From NCBI GenBank assembly GCA_003243425.1, contig QFQP01000021.1, positions 67,598-131,597 on the forward strand: a stretch of DNA of 64,000 bases, given 5' to 3'. The notes below the pieces were generated by a model that had not been told where the DNA came from, made no database searches, and worked only from the letters and a program-made list of their open reading frames with translations. Every line of letters starts with the position of its first letter. The stretch's first letter is position 1. Made by a program: the position numbers and the translations under genes. Of the stretch, positions 34,260-44,506 are shown piece after piece. This stretch comes from Archangium gephyra (GTDB lineage Bacteria; Myxococcota; Myxococcia; Myxococcales; Myxococcaceae).

Positions 34260-34705
34260 CCTTCGCGTTCGCGCTGGCCATCGGTGCGGTCGTTGCCGTG
34301 CTCGGGCTGTTGCTCGCGCCTCGTGAAAACGCAGCCCGCCCCACGCGCGTGCTCCGCATCGGCGTCGCTGCTGCGATGCCGGGCGTGGTGCTCGGCCTGC
34401 TGCTGGCGGAAGACCTCTGGCTCGACACGCACGCCGCGTCTCTCGCCACCAGCGTGGTGGGTTCGACGCTCGCCGTGCTCGGCGCAGCCTTCCTGCCGAA
34501 GGACAAGTCGCTCGACGTGGGAAAGTTCGAAGCGCTCGGCCCTCCGCCGAGCGGCGCCAACGTCACCGTGGCCGAAGCCGCCACGCTGAGCCCGTCGGCC
34601 ACTGAACCGGGCTTCACCGACTGCCTCGCCTACATGTGGCGGCTCAAAGCGTGTCGACGAGTCCCAGGATTTGTCCGTAGCTCGACAGCGAACGCGACGC
34701 TCTGA
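34253..34705 (+). CDS. Small membrane protein with two to four helices, function unknown
   Basis: 150 residues from ATG 34253, overlapping the upstream stop. Helices at about 2-22 (F-A-F-A-L-A-I-G-A-V-V-A-V-L-G-L-L-L), 35-52 and 62-80 (S-V-V-G-S-T-L-A-V-L-G-A-A-F-L), then a polar tail whose last 20 codons are read antisense to the end of the HAD gene (62-base overlap). The real C-terminus may therefore be a by-product of convergent overlap. Family not recognised. Confidence 0.65.
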   Translation: MVTFAFALAIGAVVAVLGLLLAPRENAARPTRVLRIGVAAAMPGVVLGLLLAEDLWLDTHAASLATSVVGSTLAVLGAAFLPKDKSLDVGKFEALGPPPSGANVTVAEAATLSPSATEPGFTDCLAYMWRLKACRRVPGFVRSSTANATL

Positions 34706-35522
34706 CCGGTTGCGTGCCTCCCTCCAGCACGTGGGCGGCGTGGCGGCGGGTGATGGCCGGCGACGACACGATGTCCAGCCGCTCCCGGTACTCGGTCGAC
34801 ACGTACGTGCCGTACTCGGCCCACGCGTCGTGACAGCCGACGGCCTGGGCGACGGCGATGTCCTTCTTGAGTGAATCACCGACGACCAGCACCTCCTTCG
34901 GCGACAGCCCGTAGGTGCTGAGGATCTTCTTGAGGCCGGCCGGGTTCGGTTTCTCCCACTCCCGCGGCAGCTCGATGGCCTGACACTTCGCTTCGTACGC
35001 ACGCGCCTCGTGCTTGTGGATGATCTCCGCTGCCACCAGCGGAGAGCCGTCCTGACCGCGGGGAAACTGGAACCCCGGCATCGTGTAGATGGCAGACAGA
35101 TACGAATCGAGCCCCAGCGCCTTCACGCGCGCCTGCGCAGGGTTCATCGGCGCGTCGGTGAGCGCCACCACGATGACCTTCCGCTCCTTCAAGGCCGCCA
35201 GCGTGTCGACGACCTCCTTGTACGGAACCAGGTACTTCTTGCGCGCGTAGGCGAACGCGGTGCGCGCCGGCTCGATGATCAGCTTGTCGAAGCTGCCGAA
35301 CTCGGGGAACGCCTTGAAGATGGCGCTCTCCTGCAGTGCGAACGGGTACTCGTTCGATTCGTAGCGGGCGTAGACCTCCTTGAGCGCCTGCACGACCTGA
35401 ATGCGCGGAAAGCCGGTCGCGCGCACCACCGCGTCGACCATCGCCTCGACCGACGGCACGATGTAGTCGATCCACGAGTACAGCGTGTTGTCCATGTCGG
35501 TGACGACGAGGCGGATGCTCAT
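34644..35522 (-). CDS. HAD-superfamily hydrolase
   Basis: 292 residues from ATG 35522. Motif I D-M-D-N-T-L-Y near residue 9-15 (nucleophile Asp 9, acid/base Asp 11), motif II V-A-L-T-D-A-P, motif III Lys in E-K-P-N-P-A-G, motif IV V-L-V-V-G-D-S-L-K-K-D. A helical cap lies between motifs I and II, as in C1-type phosphatases such as phosphoglycolate phosphatase. Substrate not determined. The tail beyond motif IV is about 60 residues, longer than usual. Converges with, and overlaps, the small membrane gene. Confidence 0.88.
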   Translation of the reverse strand: MSIRLVVTDMDNTLYSWIDYIVPSVEAMVDAVVRATGFPRIQVVQALKEVYARYESNEYPFALQESAIFKAFPEFGSFDKLIIEPARTAFAYARKKYLVPYKEVVDTLAALKERKVIVVALTDAPMNPAQARVKALGLDSYLSAIYTMPGFQFPRGQDGSPLVAAEIIHKHEARAYEAKCQAIELPREWEKPNPAGLKKILSTYGLSPKEVLVVGDSLKKDIAVAQAVGCHDAWAEYGTYVSTEYRERLDIVSSPAITRRHAAHVLEGGTQPVRASRSLSSYGQILGLVDTL

Positions 35523-35585
35523 GCGAAACACGAGGCAATAGCACCGTTGGTGCACCTCGCGGGTGTGGCATCGTTGGACCTCAAC

Positions 35586-37322
35586 ATGTGGCAGCTGCTG
35601 ATCAACGGACCCGGCTACTTCGACACGGCCTACGACCTGCCTGAAGGCGTCACCCAGGTGGGCCGTGCCGACGAGAACGACATCGTGCTCTCGGGTGATC
35701 TCGTCTCTCGCAAGCACTGCCGCATTCACGTCGCCACCAGCGGCGTGCGCTTCGAAGATCTCGGCAGCCGCAACGGCACCAGGCTCAACGGCGACCCGCT
35801 CAAGGGCACCATCGACCTGCACGAAGGCGACGTGGTGCAGATCGGCGACAACTCGCTCGCGCTCAAGCAGCCCTCGAACTCCGAGGCGCTCGACACCGAG
35901 ATGGTCGACGTGGCCGGCGGTGGGCGCGTCAAGCGCTTCGGCCGTGGCGTCGACGTGAACGAAGCGGTGATGGCGGCGCGCGACATCAAGCCCGCCAACG
36001 TGCTCAAGGCGCTCGACAACTTCGCGCCCTTCGACCTCTCGGAGCCGCCGCTGCCCTTCGCCGGGCCGCGCCAGAGCGACACCGACGAAGGTGAAGGCGG
36101 CGAAGCGACCAGCTCTTCGTCGGGAGAGACCTCGCGCGTCGCGGTGGCCTCGCTGGTGCTGATGTATCGCGTGGCCGAGTGCCTCGCGCGCGCACCCGAC
36201 CTGCAGACCTTCCTCGACGACACCTGCGACCTCGTCATGAAGCGGGTGAAGGCGACCACCGGCGTGGTGCTGCTTCGTCACCCCTCCGGCGTCATGGTGC
36301 CCTCCGCGGTGCGTCACGAGCAGAAGCTGGCGCGCGGTGAAGTGCCGGTCAGCGACGGCGTGCTCGAAGCCGCGCTCGCCAAGGGTCAGGCCATCGCCGT
36401 CGCCAACGTGCACGACGACAAGCGCTTCGCCGAACGTGAGTCGGTGGTGCTCTACGGTGTCGACCAGGTGCTCTGCATTCCCATCGGCACCCGCGCGCCG
36501 TTCGCCGGCGTGCTGTACCTCAACCGCTCGCGCGCGGGCTCCGAGCCGTTGGACGCGCTGCTCGACGTGTGCACGGCCATCACCCAGCTGCTCGAGACCG
36601 GCGTGCAGAAGTTCGCCACCTCGGCCCCGAGCGCCAGGGGAGAGCGGCTCGAAGTGAACCTCGAGCGGCTGTACGCGCCGGAGGTCTCGAAGCGCCGGTA
36701 CGCCGAGATTCGTGGCGGCGCGGCGCTCAGCCAGGTGCAGGAGGTCAACGGCACGGTGTTGTTCGCCGAGCTCGTGGGGCTGACGCAGGCCGCGCCCAGG
36801 CTGCACCCCGACCGCATCGCGGAGCTGGCCAGCGAGTGGCACCGCATCGCCACGCAGTTCCTCATGAGCTTCGAGGGCGCCATCGACCTCGTCACCGGCG
36901 AGACGGTGCGCGCGGTGTTCGGCGTGCCGTGGGCGCGCGGTGACGACGCGATTCGCGCCGTGCGCGCGGCGATGTCGCTCAAGGCCGAGTGGGAAAAAGT
37001 GTCGGCGCGGCGCAGCATCAAGGAGCGCTTCGCGGTTCGCGCGGGCCTCACCACCGGGCGCGTGTTCGCAGGCGCGGTGGGCAGCGACGCACGGCTCGAC
37101 CCCGTGCTCCTCGGGGAGCCTGCGCAGGTCGCGCAGCTGCTGTGTGCTTCGGCCGAGCCCGGGCAGCTGCTCATCACCGGCAAGACGCTCGCGCACGTGG
37201 GCGCGCGCTTCGACGTCACGCCGCTGGGCGAGCGCGCGCTCGCCGGTCAGAAGGTGAAGGCCGCGGTCTTCGAGGTGCTCGACGAAGACAACGACTCAGG
37301 CACGTTGTCGGGCATTCGCTGA
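35586..37322 (+). CDS. FHA-GAF protein with a degenerate class III cyclase domain
   Basis: 578 residues from ATG 35586. N-terminal FHA domain (about 20-95; V-G-R-A-D-E-N-D-I-V-L-S, S-R-K-H-C-R-I, L-G-S-R-N-G-T), an acidic linker, GAF domain (about 190-340), then a guanylate/adenylate-cyclase fold (about 385-560). The cyclase active site is altered: the first metal Asp is Glu (F-A-E-L-V-G), the second is Glu (T-G-E-T-V-R-A-V-F-G instead of GD), and the Lys and Asn/Arg positions are also replaced. It probably lacks cyclase activity and acts as a nucleotide- or phosphoprotein-binding scaffold. FHA domains bind phospho-Thr, which fits the two Ser/Thr kinases nearby. Confidence 0.85.
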   Translation: MWQLLINGPGYFDTAYDLPEGVTQVGRADENDIVLSGDLVSRKHCRIHVATSGVRFEDLGSRNGTRLNGDPLKGTIDLHEGDVVQIGDNSLALKQPSNSEALDTEMVDVAGGGRVKRFGRGVDVNEAVMAARDIKPANVLKALDNFAPFDLSEPPLPFAGPRQSDTDEGEGGEATSSSSGETSRVAVASLVLMYRVAECLARAPDLQTFLDDTCDLVMKRVKATTGVVLLRHPSGVMVPSAVRHEQKLARGEVPVSDGVLEAALAKGQAIAVANVHDDKRFAERESVVLYGVDQVLCIPIGTRAPFAGVLYLNRSRAGSEPLDALLDVCTAITQLLETGVQKFATSAPSARGERLEVNLERLYAPEVSKRRYAEIRGGAALSQVQEVNGTVLFAELVGLTQAAPRLHPDRIAELASEWHRIATQFLMSFEGAIDLVTGETVRAVFGVPWARGDDAIRAVRAAMSLKAEWEKVSARRSIKERFAVRAGLTTGRVFAGAVGSDARLDPVLLGEPAQVAQLLCASAEPGQLLITGKTLAHVGARFDVTPLGERALAGQKVKAAVFEVLDEDNDSGTLSGIR

Positions 37323-37341
37323 GGCCTTATGGAAGCGGTCC

Positions 37342-37845
37342 ATGACCATCGCCATCGGCTCGAAGCTCCCTGAAGCGACGCTGTTCGAAACCACGAAGTT
37401 CGGCGACGCCTGCCCGCTCTCTCCCGAGCCGGTGTCGGTCGCCGCGGCCAGCAAGGGCAAGAAGGTCGTCATCTTCGGCCTGCCCGGCGCGTACACGCCG
37501 ACCTGCAGCGCGCAGCACGTGCCCGGTTACGTGAAGGACCTCGAAGCGCTCAAGAGCAGGGGCGTCGACGAGGTGTGGTGCGTGTCCGTGAACGACGGCT
37601 TCGTGATGGCCGCGTGGGGCAAGGACCTGGGCGCCATCGGCAAGGTGCGCATGCTGGGCGACGGCTCGGCGGAGTTCGCCCAGAAGACCGGCCTCGTGAA
37701 GGACCTCACGGCGGCCGGCATGGGCCTGCGCATTCAGCGCTTCTCGATGCTGGTCGACGACGGCGTGGTCAAGCAGCTCAACGTCGAGGCGCCCGGCAAG
37801 TTCGAGGTCAGCGACTCGGGCACCATGTTGAAGCAGCTGGGCTGA
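37342..37845 (+). CDS. Peroxiredoxin (Prx5-type)
   Basis: 167 residues. Reduces peroxides in the cytoplasm. Peroxidatic Cys 55 lies in the Prx5 motif P-G-A-Y-T-P-T-C-S; W-C-V-S-V-N-D-G-F-V and G-x-R-x-Q-R-F-S-M are also of this subfamily. No second resolving Cys in the usual place, so it may use glutaredoxin or another thiol (inference). Its TGA abuts the stop of the convergent kinase gene with no spacing (TGATCA). Confidence 0.93.
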   Translation: MTIAIGSKLPEATLFETTKFGDACPLSPEPVSVAAASKGKKVVIFGLPGAYTPTCSAQHVPGYVKDLEALKSRGVDEVWCVSVNDGFVMAAWGKDLGAIGKVRMLGDGSAEFAQKTGLVKDLTAAGMGLRIQRFSMLVDDGVVKQLNVEAPGKFEVSDSGTMLKQLG

Positions 37846-39462
<1,617 letters not shown>

Positions 39463-39524
39463 CGTGTCGCGGTCTCTACCAACGTGTCTGGAGTTCCGCC
39501 CCGGATTTGCGCAGAGTCGCCCAC

Positions 39525-40298
39525 ATGCTCATTCCCTTGATTGCCCTCACGCTCGCGCAGACGCCGGCCCCGGTCGACGTCTCCTTGTTCAAGGACAAGC
39601 TCGTGCTGCTCACCGATGGCAAGGGTCACTACGTGGCCTTCGACCCGGCGACGCCCTACGAGGCCACCACCAGCTTCTACGGAGACGGGAAGACGTTCGC
39701 GCGCATTCCGATTTTCAGCGGCGGGCGCAGCGGCTCCGAGTCGTGGAGCATGGCCTTCTGGGACCCGCGCGTTCGTCACAGCGGCAACGGCCCGGGCACC
39801 ATCGAGATGAAGGAGAGCGGCAAGAAGCACGTGGCCAGCTGCGCGAAGAAGGACACCGAGCTCACGGTGGTGCCCCGGGAGGAGTCGAAGAAGATCGTCG
39901 ACGCCGCGACGTTCACCGACACCACGTGGACGCGTCAGCCCGAGAAGCTGCTGCGCGACGACACCGGCGTGTACTACCTGGTCGACCGCTTCCGCTCGCG
40001 CGAGCCGTCGGACCGCCGCGACTTCCGCGTGTTCGTCGGTCACAAGGGCGCGATGAAGCAGATGCCGCTCAAGGAGATCGTCGACGACACGCAGGGCATG
40101 GTGCTCGCCACCAAGACCGGAGATCTGCGCCTCGTCACCAAGGGCGACAAGTTCGAAGGCAAGTGGATCGTCGGCAAGAAGCAGACCTCGCTCGTCGAGG
40201 TGAACCTCGACAACTTCGACACCGTGCGCATGGTCTACCTCGACCTCGGGCCGTACTCGGGGCAGCGGCTCGGTACGCCCTGCGACGACTTCATGTAA
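39525..40298 (+). CDS. Secreted strand-rich protein, function unknown
   Basis: 257 residues from ATG 39525, which opens directly into a short signal peptide (M-L-I-P-L-I-A-L-T-L-A-Q). Mature part is strand-rich with S-W-S-M-A-F-W-D-P and many charged residues; two Cys are visible (one in S-C-A-K-K, one in P-C-D-D near the end), possibly paired. I do not recognise a domain. Twelve bases before the TIGR02265 gene, so likely the same transcript. Confidence 0.7.
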   Translation: MLIPLIALTLAQTPAPVDVSLFKDKLVLLTDGKGHYVAFDPATPYEATTSFYGDGKTFARIPIFSGGRSGSESWSMAFWDPRVRHSGNGPGTIEMKESGKKHVASCAKKDTELTVVPREESKKIVDAATFTDTTWTRQPEKLLRDDTGVYYLVDRFRSREPSDRRDFRVFVGHKGAMKQMPLKEIVDDTQGMVLATKTGDLRLVTKGDKFEGKWIVGKKQTSLVEVNLDNFDTVRMVYLDLGPYSGQRLGTPCDDFM

Positions 40299-40310
40299 AC
40301 GGCCCGCGTC

Positions 40311-40853
40311 GTGACCGAGAAGCTGGTCTTTCTGCAGACGTTCGAGGGCCTGACGCGGGCCTATGGCTCGCACTTCGACCACGAGCTGCAGACCAACTTC
40401 CGGCTCTACGGCTTCGACCCCGAGCGGCTGCTGCCGGCCTACCCGCAGCAGACCTTCATCGAGGTGCTCCGGCTGCTCGCGCGCAAGCTGCACCCGGAGC
40501 TCGAGCAGAACGACGCCATTCGCCTCACCGCCCGCGGCTTCATGGACGGCTACGACCAGACGCTGGTCGGCAAGGCGATGCTCGCGGCCATTCGCATCAT
40601 CGGCCCCCGTCGCACACTTGAACGCCTCACCCGACAGTTCCGCACCGGCAACAACTTCTCGGACGCGCGGCTGACCCAGCTGGGCCCCACGGAGTTCGAG
40701 CTGTGGTGCAACGAGGTGCAATTGCCCGGGTGGTACGAGGGGCTCGTCGGCCGCGGGCTCGAAATCGCGGGCGCCACGGACCTCACCGTTCACTTCGTCA
40801 AGCGTGATGACAGCGGTGGAGGCACCTTTCACCTCCGATGGTCCGACAAATGA
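40311..40853 (+). CDS. TIGR02265 (DUF2378) myxobacterial paralog-family protein
   Basis: 180 residues from GTG 40311. Recognised by D-E-like L-L-P-A-Y-P, the long central helices and the block R-R-T-L-E-R-L-T-R-Q-F-R-T-G-N-N-F, followed by strands ending in W-Y-E-G-L-V-G-R-G-L-E. The family is expanded in Myxococcus-type genomes; function unknown. A second, divergent copy is at 55036-55563, with the matching block R-S-L-Q-R-L-T-H-N-F-R-T-G-T-N-F. Lies directly before a Ser/Thr kinase gene (50-base gap). Confidence 0.88.
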   Translation: MTEKLVFLQTFEGLTRAYGSHFDHELQTNFRLYGFDPERLLPAYPQQTFIEVLRLLARKLHPELEQNDAIRLTARGFMDGYDQTLVGKAMLAAIRIIGPRRTLERLTRQFRTGNNFSDARLTQLGPTEFELWCNEVQLPGWYEGLVGRGLEIAGATDLTVHFVKRDDSGGGTFHLRWSDK

Positions 40854-40903
40854 AAGTGGTGCACTTCGCCCACTGAAGTATTCACCGAAGCCCACTTCCT
40901 CTC

Positions 40904-43108
40904 ATGAGTTCCGGGGCCACCAGCAGTCAGCGACTCCGACCGTTCAAGCCGCAACGCTTCGGTCGGTACACCCTCCTGATGCCGCTTTCGACGGGCGGCA
41001 TGGGCGAGGTGTTCCTGGCGCGCCTCGAAGGCAGCCACGGCTTCGACAAGCCGTGCGTCATCAAGAAGATCCTCCCGCATCTGGCGAAGGAGCAGGGCTT
41101 CGTGTCCCGCTTCGTCGACGAGGCGCACATTCTGGTGAAGCTGCAGCACGGGAGCATCGCCCAGGTGCTGGACATGGGCGTGCACGAGGGCGCTCCGTAC
41201 ATCGCCCTGGAGTTCGTCGACGGCAAAGACCTGCGGCGGGTGCTGGCCCGCATGCGCGAGCGCGAGCTGCCGTTGCCGCTGTCGTTCGTGCTCTCGGTGA
41301 TGACGCGGGTGCTCGACGCGCTGGCCTACGCGCACCGCAAGCGCGGCGACGACGACGCAGAGCTGAACCTCGTGCACCGCGACATCAGCCCGCAGAATGT
41401 CCTCATCTCATACGAGGGCGAGGTGAAGGTCATCGACTTCGGGCTCGCCAAGTCGACCATCTCGGTGTCGAACACCAACCCCAGCATCCTGCTCGGCAAG
41501 TTCATGTACATGTCGCCCGAGCAGGCGAAGCACGGGAAGGTCGACAAGCGCAGCGACCTCTACGCCGTGGGCCTCGTGCTGTGGGAGCTGGTCACCGGCA
41601 GGAACCCCTTCGAAGACGTGCCCTCGCACGAGCTGATGGGGAAGGTGGGCAACCCCCAGATTCCGCCGCTCAACTCGGTCGAGCCGCTGTGCCCCCAGGC
41701 CCTGTCGGACGCGGTGGGCCGCGCGCTGGCGCCCGACGCCGCGAATCGTTTTCAGACCGCCGAAGAGTTCCGCACGCGGCTGCAGTTGATCCTCGCCGAC
41801 ATCGACCCGCTGGCCGGCGCCGAGAGCACCAGCCACTTCATGCGTGACGTGTTCGCTCCGGAGTACCAGCAGGAGCGCCGCATGCTCGCCAGCGTGAAGG
41901 ACGCCGCGCGCCAGCTCGACGCCGAGAACCCCGGCAAGACCGAAGACGAGACGATGGACGGTGCGCCGTCTCCGTTCGCCAGCGCGAAGCTCCCGGCCCG
42001 CAACATCGTGCTCTCGGGTGACGAGCCCACGCCGTCGGCCGACCGCATGCGCGCCTTGAACCCCGAGGCGTTGTCGTTCGCGCCCACGCGCAAGTCGAAC
42101 GCTTCGGTGGCCTCGCTCAAGAAGGGCGAAGATCACGAGAAGGAGACGCTGCCGGCGATTCAGATGAAGGCGGAGGCCGAGAAGCCGGCGCCGCTTGCGC
42201 CCGCCCCGGTGCGCGCGCGGGTGCTGGCCAAGTCGTTCGACAACGAAGCGACCGAGGCGGCCACGCCCATCATCGCCGAGCCCGAGCCGCTGCCGTCGAT
42301 CATGATCGCCGGCGTCACCGACGCGCCGCCCACCGAGCTCGAGATTCCCGCGCAGGAGGCGCCGCCGCCCGCGCCCAGACCCGCGCCGAAGAAGAAGGCG
42401 CCGGTGCAGCCGCCCGCGCGTACGTCGAAGAAGCTCGACCGCCCCGAGCGCACCGGTGAGCGCCAGGTGCCGAAGGTCTCGAAGCAGGCGCCGAAGCCCT
42501 CGCCGCTGCCGCCGCCGCAGCGCACCGACACCATGGTGATGCGCAACCCGCTCATCGACGCGCCGATGTCGTCGCAGCGCAACGCGACGCCGGTGAAGAA
42601 GAAGAGCGCGAGCTGGGCGTGGTTCGTGATCCCGATTCTCGCCGTGGGCGCGGTGGGCGTGTTCATCGCGTGGGACCTCCAGGTCGAGAAGCAGCGCGAA
42701 CTGCAGAGCGGCACCGAAGAGACCGCCCCGGTGCAGGTCGACGTGCCGAAGGGCCCGCCCGCGAAGAAGCGCGCCCCCCCGCCGCCGCCGGTCGAGCAGG
42801 TCGACGAGCCGAGCGCGCCCCAGGCTCCGGAAGCCGAGGTCGCGCCCAGCAAGCCCCCTGAGCCGGCGGTGAAGAAGAAGGTCGCCGCCACGCCGAGCGT
42901 CGCCGGAGGAAGCCCGGGCGCGGTGGCGCTGCGTCAGGTGAAGGGCGACTTCGACAAGCTGGTCGACGAGGACGTGCAGCGGCAGTTCCGACTGCGGCTC
43001 ACGCAGCTCCAGGGGCAGGTCGAGGCGCAGGGTGACGAGCCCGACTTCCTCAGCCGCGTCGAAGCGCTCCACGAAGACGTGAAGGCAGCGCTCTCCAAAC
43101 AGCGGTAA
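40904..43108 (+). CDS. Eukaryote-like Ser/Thr protein kinase with Pro-rich juxtamembrane region
   Basis: 734 residues from ATG 40904. Kinase domain at about 20-285: Gly loop S-T-G-G-M-G-E-V-F, V-I-K-K-I-L, catalytic loop H-R-D-I-S-P-Q-N (Ser where most have Lys, common in myxobacterial kinases), D-F-G-L-A-K, M-S-P-E-Q-A. Then a long, low-complexity cytoplasmic linker rich in Pro, Lys and Ala, one membrane helix near 565-585 (A-W-F-V-I-P-I-L-A-V-G-A-V-G-V-F-I), and an extracytoplasmic part with a Pro-rich stretch and a coiled-coil-like C-terminus. Ligand unknown. The TIGR02265 gene upstream may be functionally linked. Confidence 0.94.
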   Translation: MSSGATSSQRLRPFKPQRFGRYTLLMPLSTGGMGEVFLARLEGSHGFDKPCVIKKILPHLAKEQGFVSRFVDEAHILVKLQHGSIAQVLDMGVHEGAPYIALEFVDGKDLRRVLARMRERELPLPLSFVLSVMTRVLDALAYAHRKRGDDDAELNLVHRDISPQNVLISYEGEVKVIDFGLAKSTISVSNTNPSILLGKFMYMSPEQAKHGKVDKRSDLYAVGLVLWELVTGRNPFEDVPSHELMGKVGNPQIPPLNSVEPLCPQALSDAVGRALAPDAANRFQTAEEFRTRLQLILADIDPLAGAESTSHFMRDVFAPEYQQERRMLASVKDAARQLDAENPGKTEDETMDGAPSPFASAKLPARNIVLSGDEPTPSADRMRALNPEALSFAPTRKSNASVASLKKGEDHEKETLPAIQMKAEAEKPAPLAPAPVRARVLAKSFDNEATEAATPIIAEPEPLPSIMIAGVTDAPPTELEIPAQEAPPPAPRPAPKKKAPVQPPARTSKKLDRPERTGERQVPKVSKQAPKPSPLPPPQRTDTMVMRNPLIDAPMSSQRNATPVKKKSASWAWFVIPILAVGAVGVFIAWDLQVEKQRELQSGTEETAPVQVDVPKGPPAKKRAPPPPPVEQVDEPSAPQAPEAEVAPSKPPEPAVKKKVAATPSVAGGSPGAVALRQVKGDFDKLVDEDVQRQFRLRLTQLQGQVEAQGDEPDFLSRVEALHEDVKAALSKQR

Positions 43109-43120
43109 AGCCCCGCGGTG

Positions 43121-43882
43121 ATGGTGCCGGCGCTCGAGCTCGAAGACGTCAACGCAGGGTACGGCGGCGCGCGCGTGCTCGAGAGCGTCTCGTTCACGGT
43201 TTCACCCGGCCAGGCCTGGGTGGTGTTGGGCCCCAACGGCGCGGGCAAGTCGACGCTGGTGCGCGTGGCGATGGGCATGTTGCCGCCGACGCGTGGTCGC
43301 GCGCGGGTGTGCGGCGCCGACGTGGTGAGCGCGGCGCCGCGTGAATTGTCGCGGCGGGTCGCGTGGGTGCCGCAGGTCGTCGATGAAGCGACCGGCTTCA
43401 CCGGCCTCGAGGTGGCGTTGATGGGCCGCGCGCCGCACCTTTCGTCGTGGTCGGCGCCGGGCACCGCCGACGAAGCGCGCGCACGAGAGGTGTTGAGCGC
43501 GCTCGACGTGGGCCACGTCGCCGACCGCCCGTTGTCCCAGGTGTCTGGCGGTGAGCGCCGCCGCGTGTGGTTGGCGCGCGCGCTGCTGCAGGCGCCGAAG
43601 CTGCTGGTGCTCGACGAGCCCACGGCCTTCCTCGACGTGCGGCACCAGGTCGAGACGTTGCGCGTCGTGAAGTCGAAGGTCGAACAGGGGCTCGCGGTGC
43701 TGGCGGTGTTGCACGACGTGAACCTCGCGCGTGCGCTGGCGACGCACGTCGTGCTGCTCAAGGCGGGGAAGGTGCTGGCCAGCGGGCCCGTCGCCGACGT
43801 GCTGACGACCGAGCGCTTGAGCGGGCTGTACGACATCGAGATGTCGCGCGAGCCGGCGTTCGTGCCGAGGTGGACACCGTGA
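43121..43882 (+). CDS. ABC transporter ATPase (iron-siderophore/cobalamin type)
   Basis: 253 residues from ATG 43121 (GTG 43118 also possible). Walker A G-P-N-G-A-G-K-S-T, Q-loop, signature V-S-G-G-E-R-R-R-V, Walker B L-L-V-L-D-E-P-T-A-F-L-D, H-loop L-H-D-V-N-L-A. Closest in pattern to the FecE/BtuD/HmuV group that powers import of siderophores, haem or B12. The permease and binding protein are not adjacent. Its stop overlaps the TonB-like gene's start by four bases, supporting an uptake role coupled to TonB-dependent outer-membrane transport (inference). Confidence 0.93.
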   Translation: MVPALELEDVNAGYGGARVLESVSFTVSPGQAWVVLGPNGAGKSTLVRVAMGMLPPTRGRARVCGADVVSAAPRELSRRVAWVPQVVDEATGFTGLEVALMGRAPHLSSWSAPGTADEARAREVLSALDVGHVADRPLSQVSGGERRRVWLARALLQAPKLLVLDEPTAFLDVRHQVETLRVVKSKVEQGLAVLAVLHDVNLARALATHVVLLKAGKVLASGPVADVLTTERLSGLYDIEMSREPAFVPRWTP

Positions 43883-44505
43883 GGTTCGTGCTCGCGGCCG
43901 TCGTTGCGGTGCTCGCTCACGCAGCGTTGCTGTTCGCGTTGTCGCCGGCAGAAGCGAAGGTGGTCGCGCCAATCGAAGCGGTGCCGTTCGAAGTCGCCAT
44001 CACCGAAGTGCCCCCTCGGCCCCGAGGAGAGCGTGGCGGTGAGCAGCCCGCGAGGTCGCCACCCCGAGCGCGTGTCCGCGGTGCCGCCGCGAAGCCGGAA
44101 TCGGTCGCTGCGGTGGCTGCGCTCGAGCTCGAAGTGGGCGCGGCCGAACCCGCGGTCCGTGAAGCCGAGGTCGAGGTGGCGCCTGCGCCGCGCCCCGCGC
44201 CCGCTTCGCAGGACAGCGAGACTCCAGAGGTCAACGTGAACGCGCTGGTGCACGCGCGGCTCTCGTCGGCGGCCGAGCGTTGCTACCCGGCGGCCGCCAG
44301 GCGCTTTCGCCAGCGCGGCACGGTGACGGTGACCTTCTGCGGAGATCTCGACGCGCGCATCGTCAACGGCGCCGTCGCGCAGTCGTCCGGCGCCTCGCTC
44401 CTCGACGCGGCGGCGCAGAACTGCGTGCTGGCCCAGTCATCACCGCTGCCCGTCGAAGCGGCGTCACGATGCTTCTCGGTGCCCGTGCGCTTCGGCGCGC
44501 CGTGA
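43879..44505 (+). CDS. TonB-like energy-transduction protein
   Basis: 208 residues from GTG 43879. Short N-terminal membrane anchor (F-V-L-A-A-V-V-A-V-L-A-H-A-A-L-L), a Pro/Ala/Glu-rich spacer, and a C-terminal domain with TonB features: V-H-A-R-L, R-Q-R-G-T-V-T-V-T-F and S-S-G-A-S-L-L-D-A-A-A. Two extra Cys in the C-terminal domain (F-C-G, N-C-V) and a third near the end are unusual. Role: link inner-membrane force to outer-membrane receptors, probably for the substrate of the upstream ABC ATPase. One base separates its stop from the convergent mltG stop. Confidence 0.75.
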   Translation: MRFVLAAVVAVLAHAALLFALSPAEAKVVAPIEAVPFEVAITEVPPRPRGERGGEQPARSPPRARVRGAAAKPESVAAVAALELEVGAAEPAVREAEVEVAPAPRPAPASQDSETPEVNVNALVHARLSSAAERCYPAAARRFRQRGTVTVTFCGDLDARIVNGAVAQSSGASLLDAAAQNCVLAQSSPLPVEAASRCFSVPVRFGAP

Positions 44506-44506
44506 C

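Noticed and set aside
34644..37196. 850-residue minus-strand frame opposite the FHA-GAF gene
   Set aside because: Only its C-terminal 292 residues, from ATG 35522, form a HAD protein; the rest is antisense to a clearly recognisable FHA-GAF protein.
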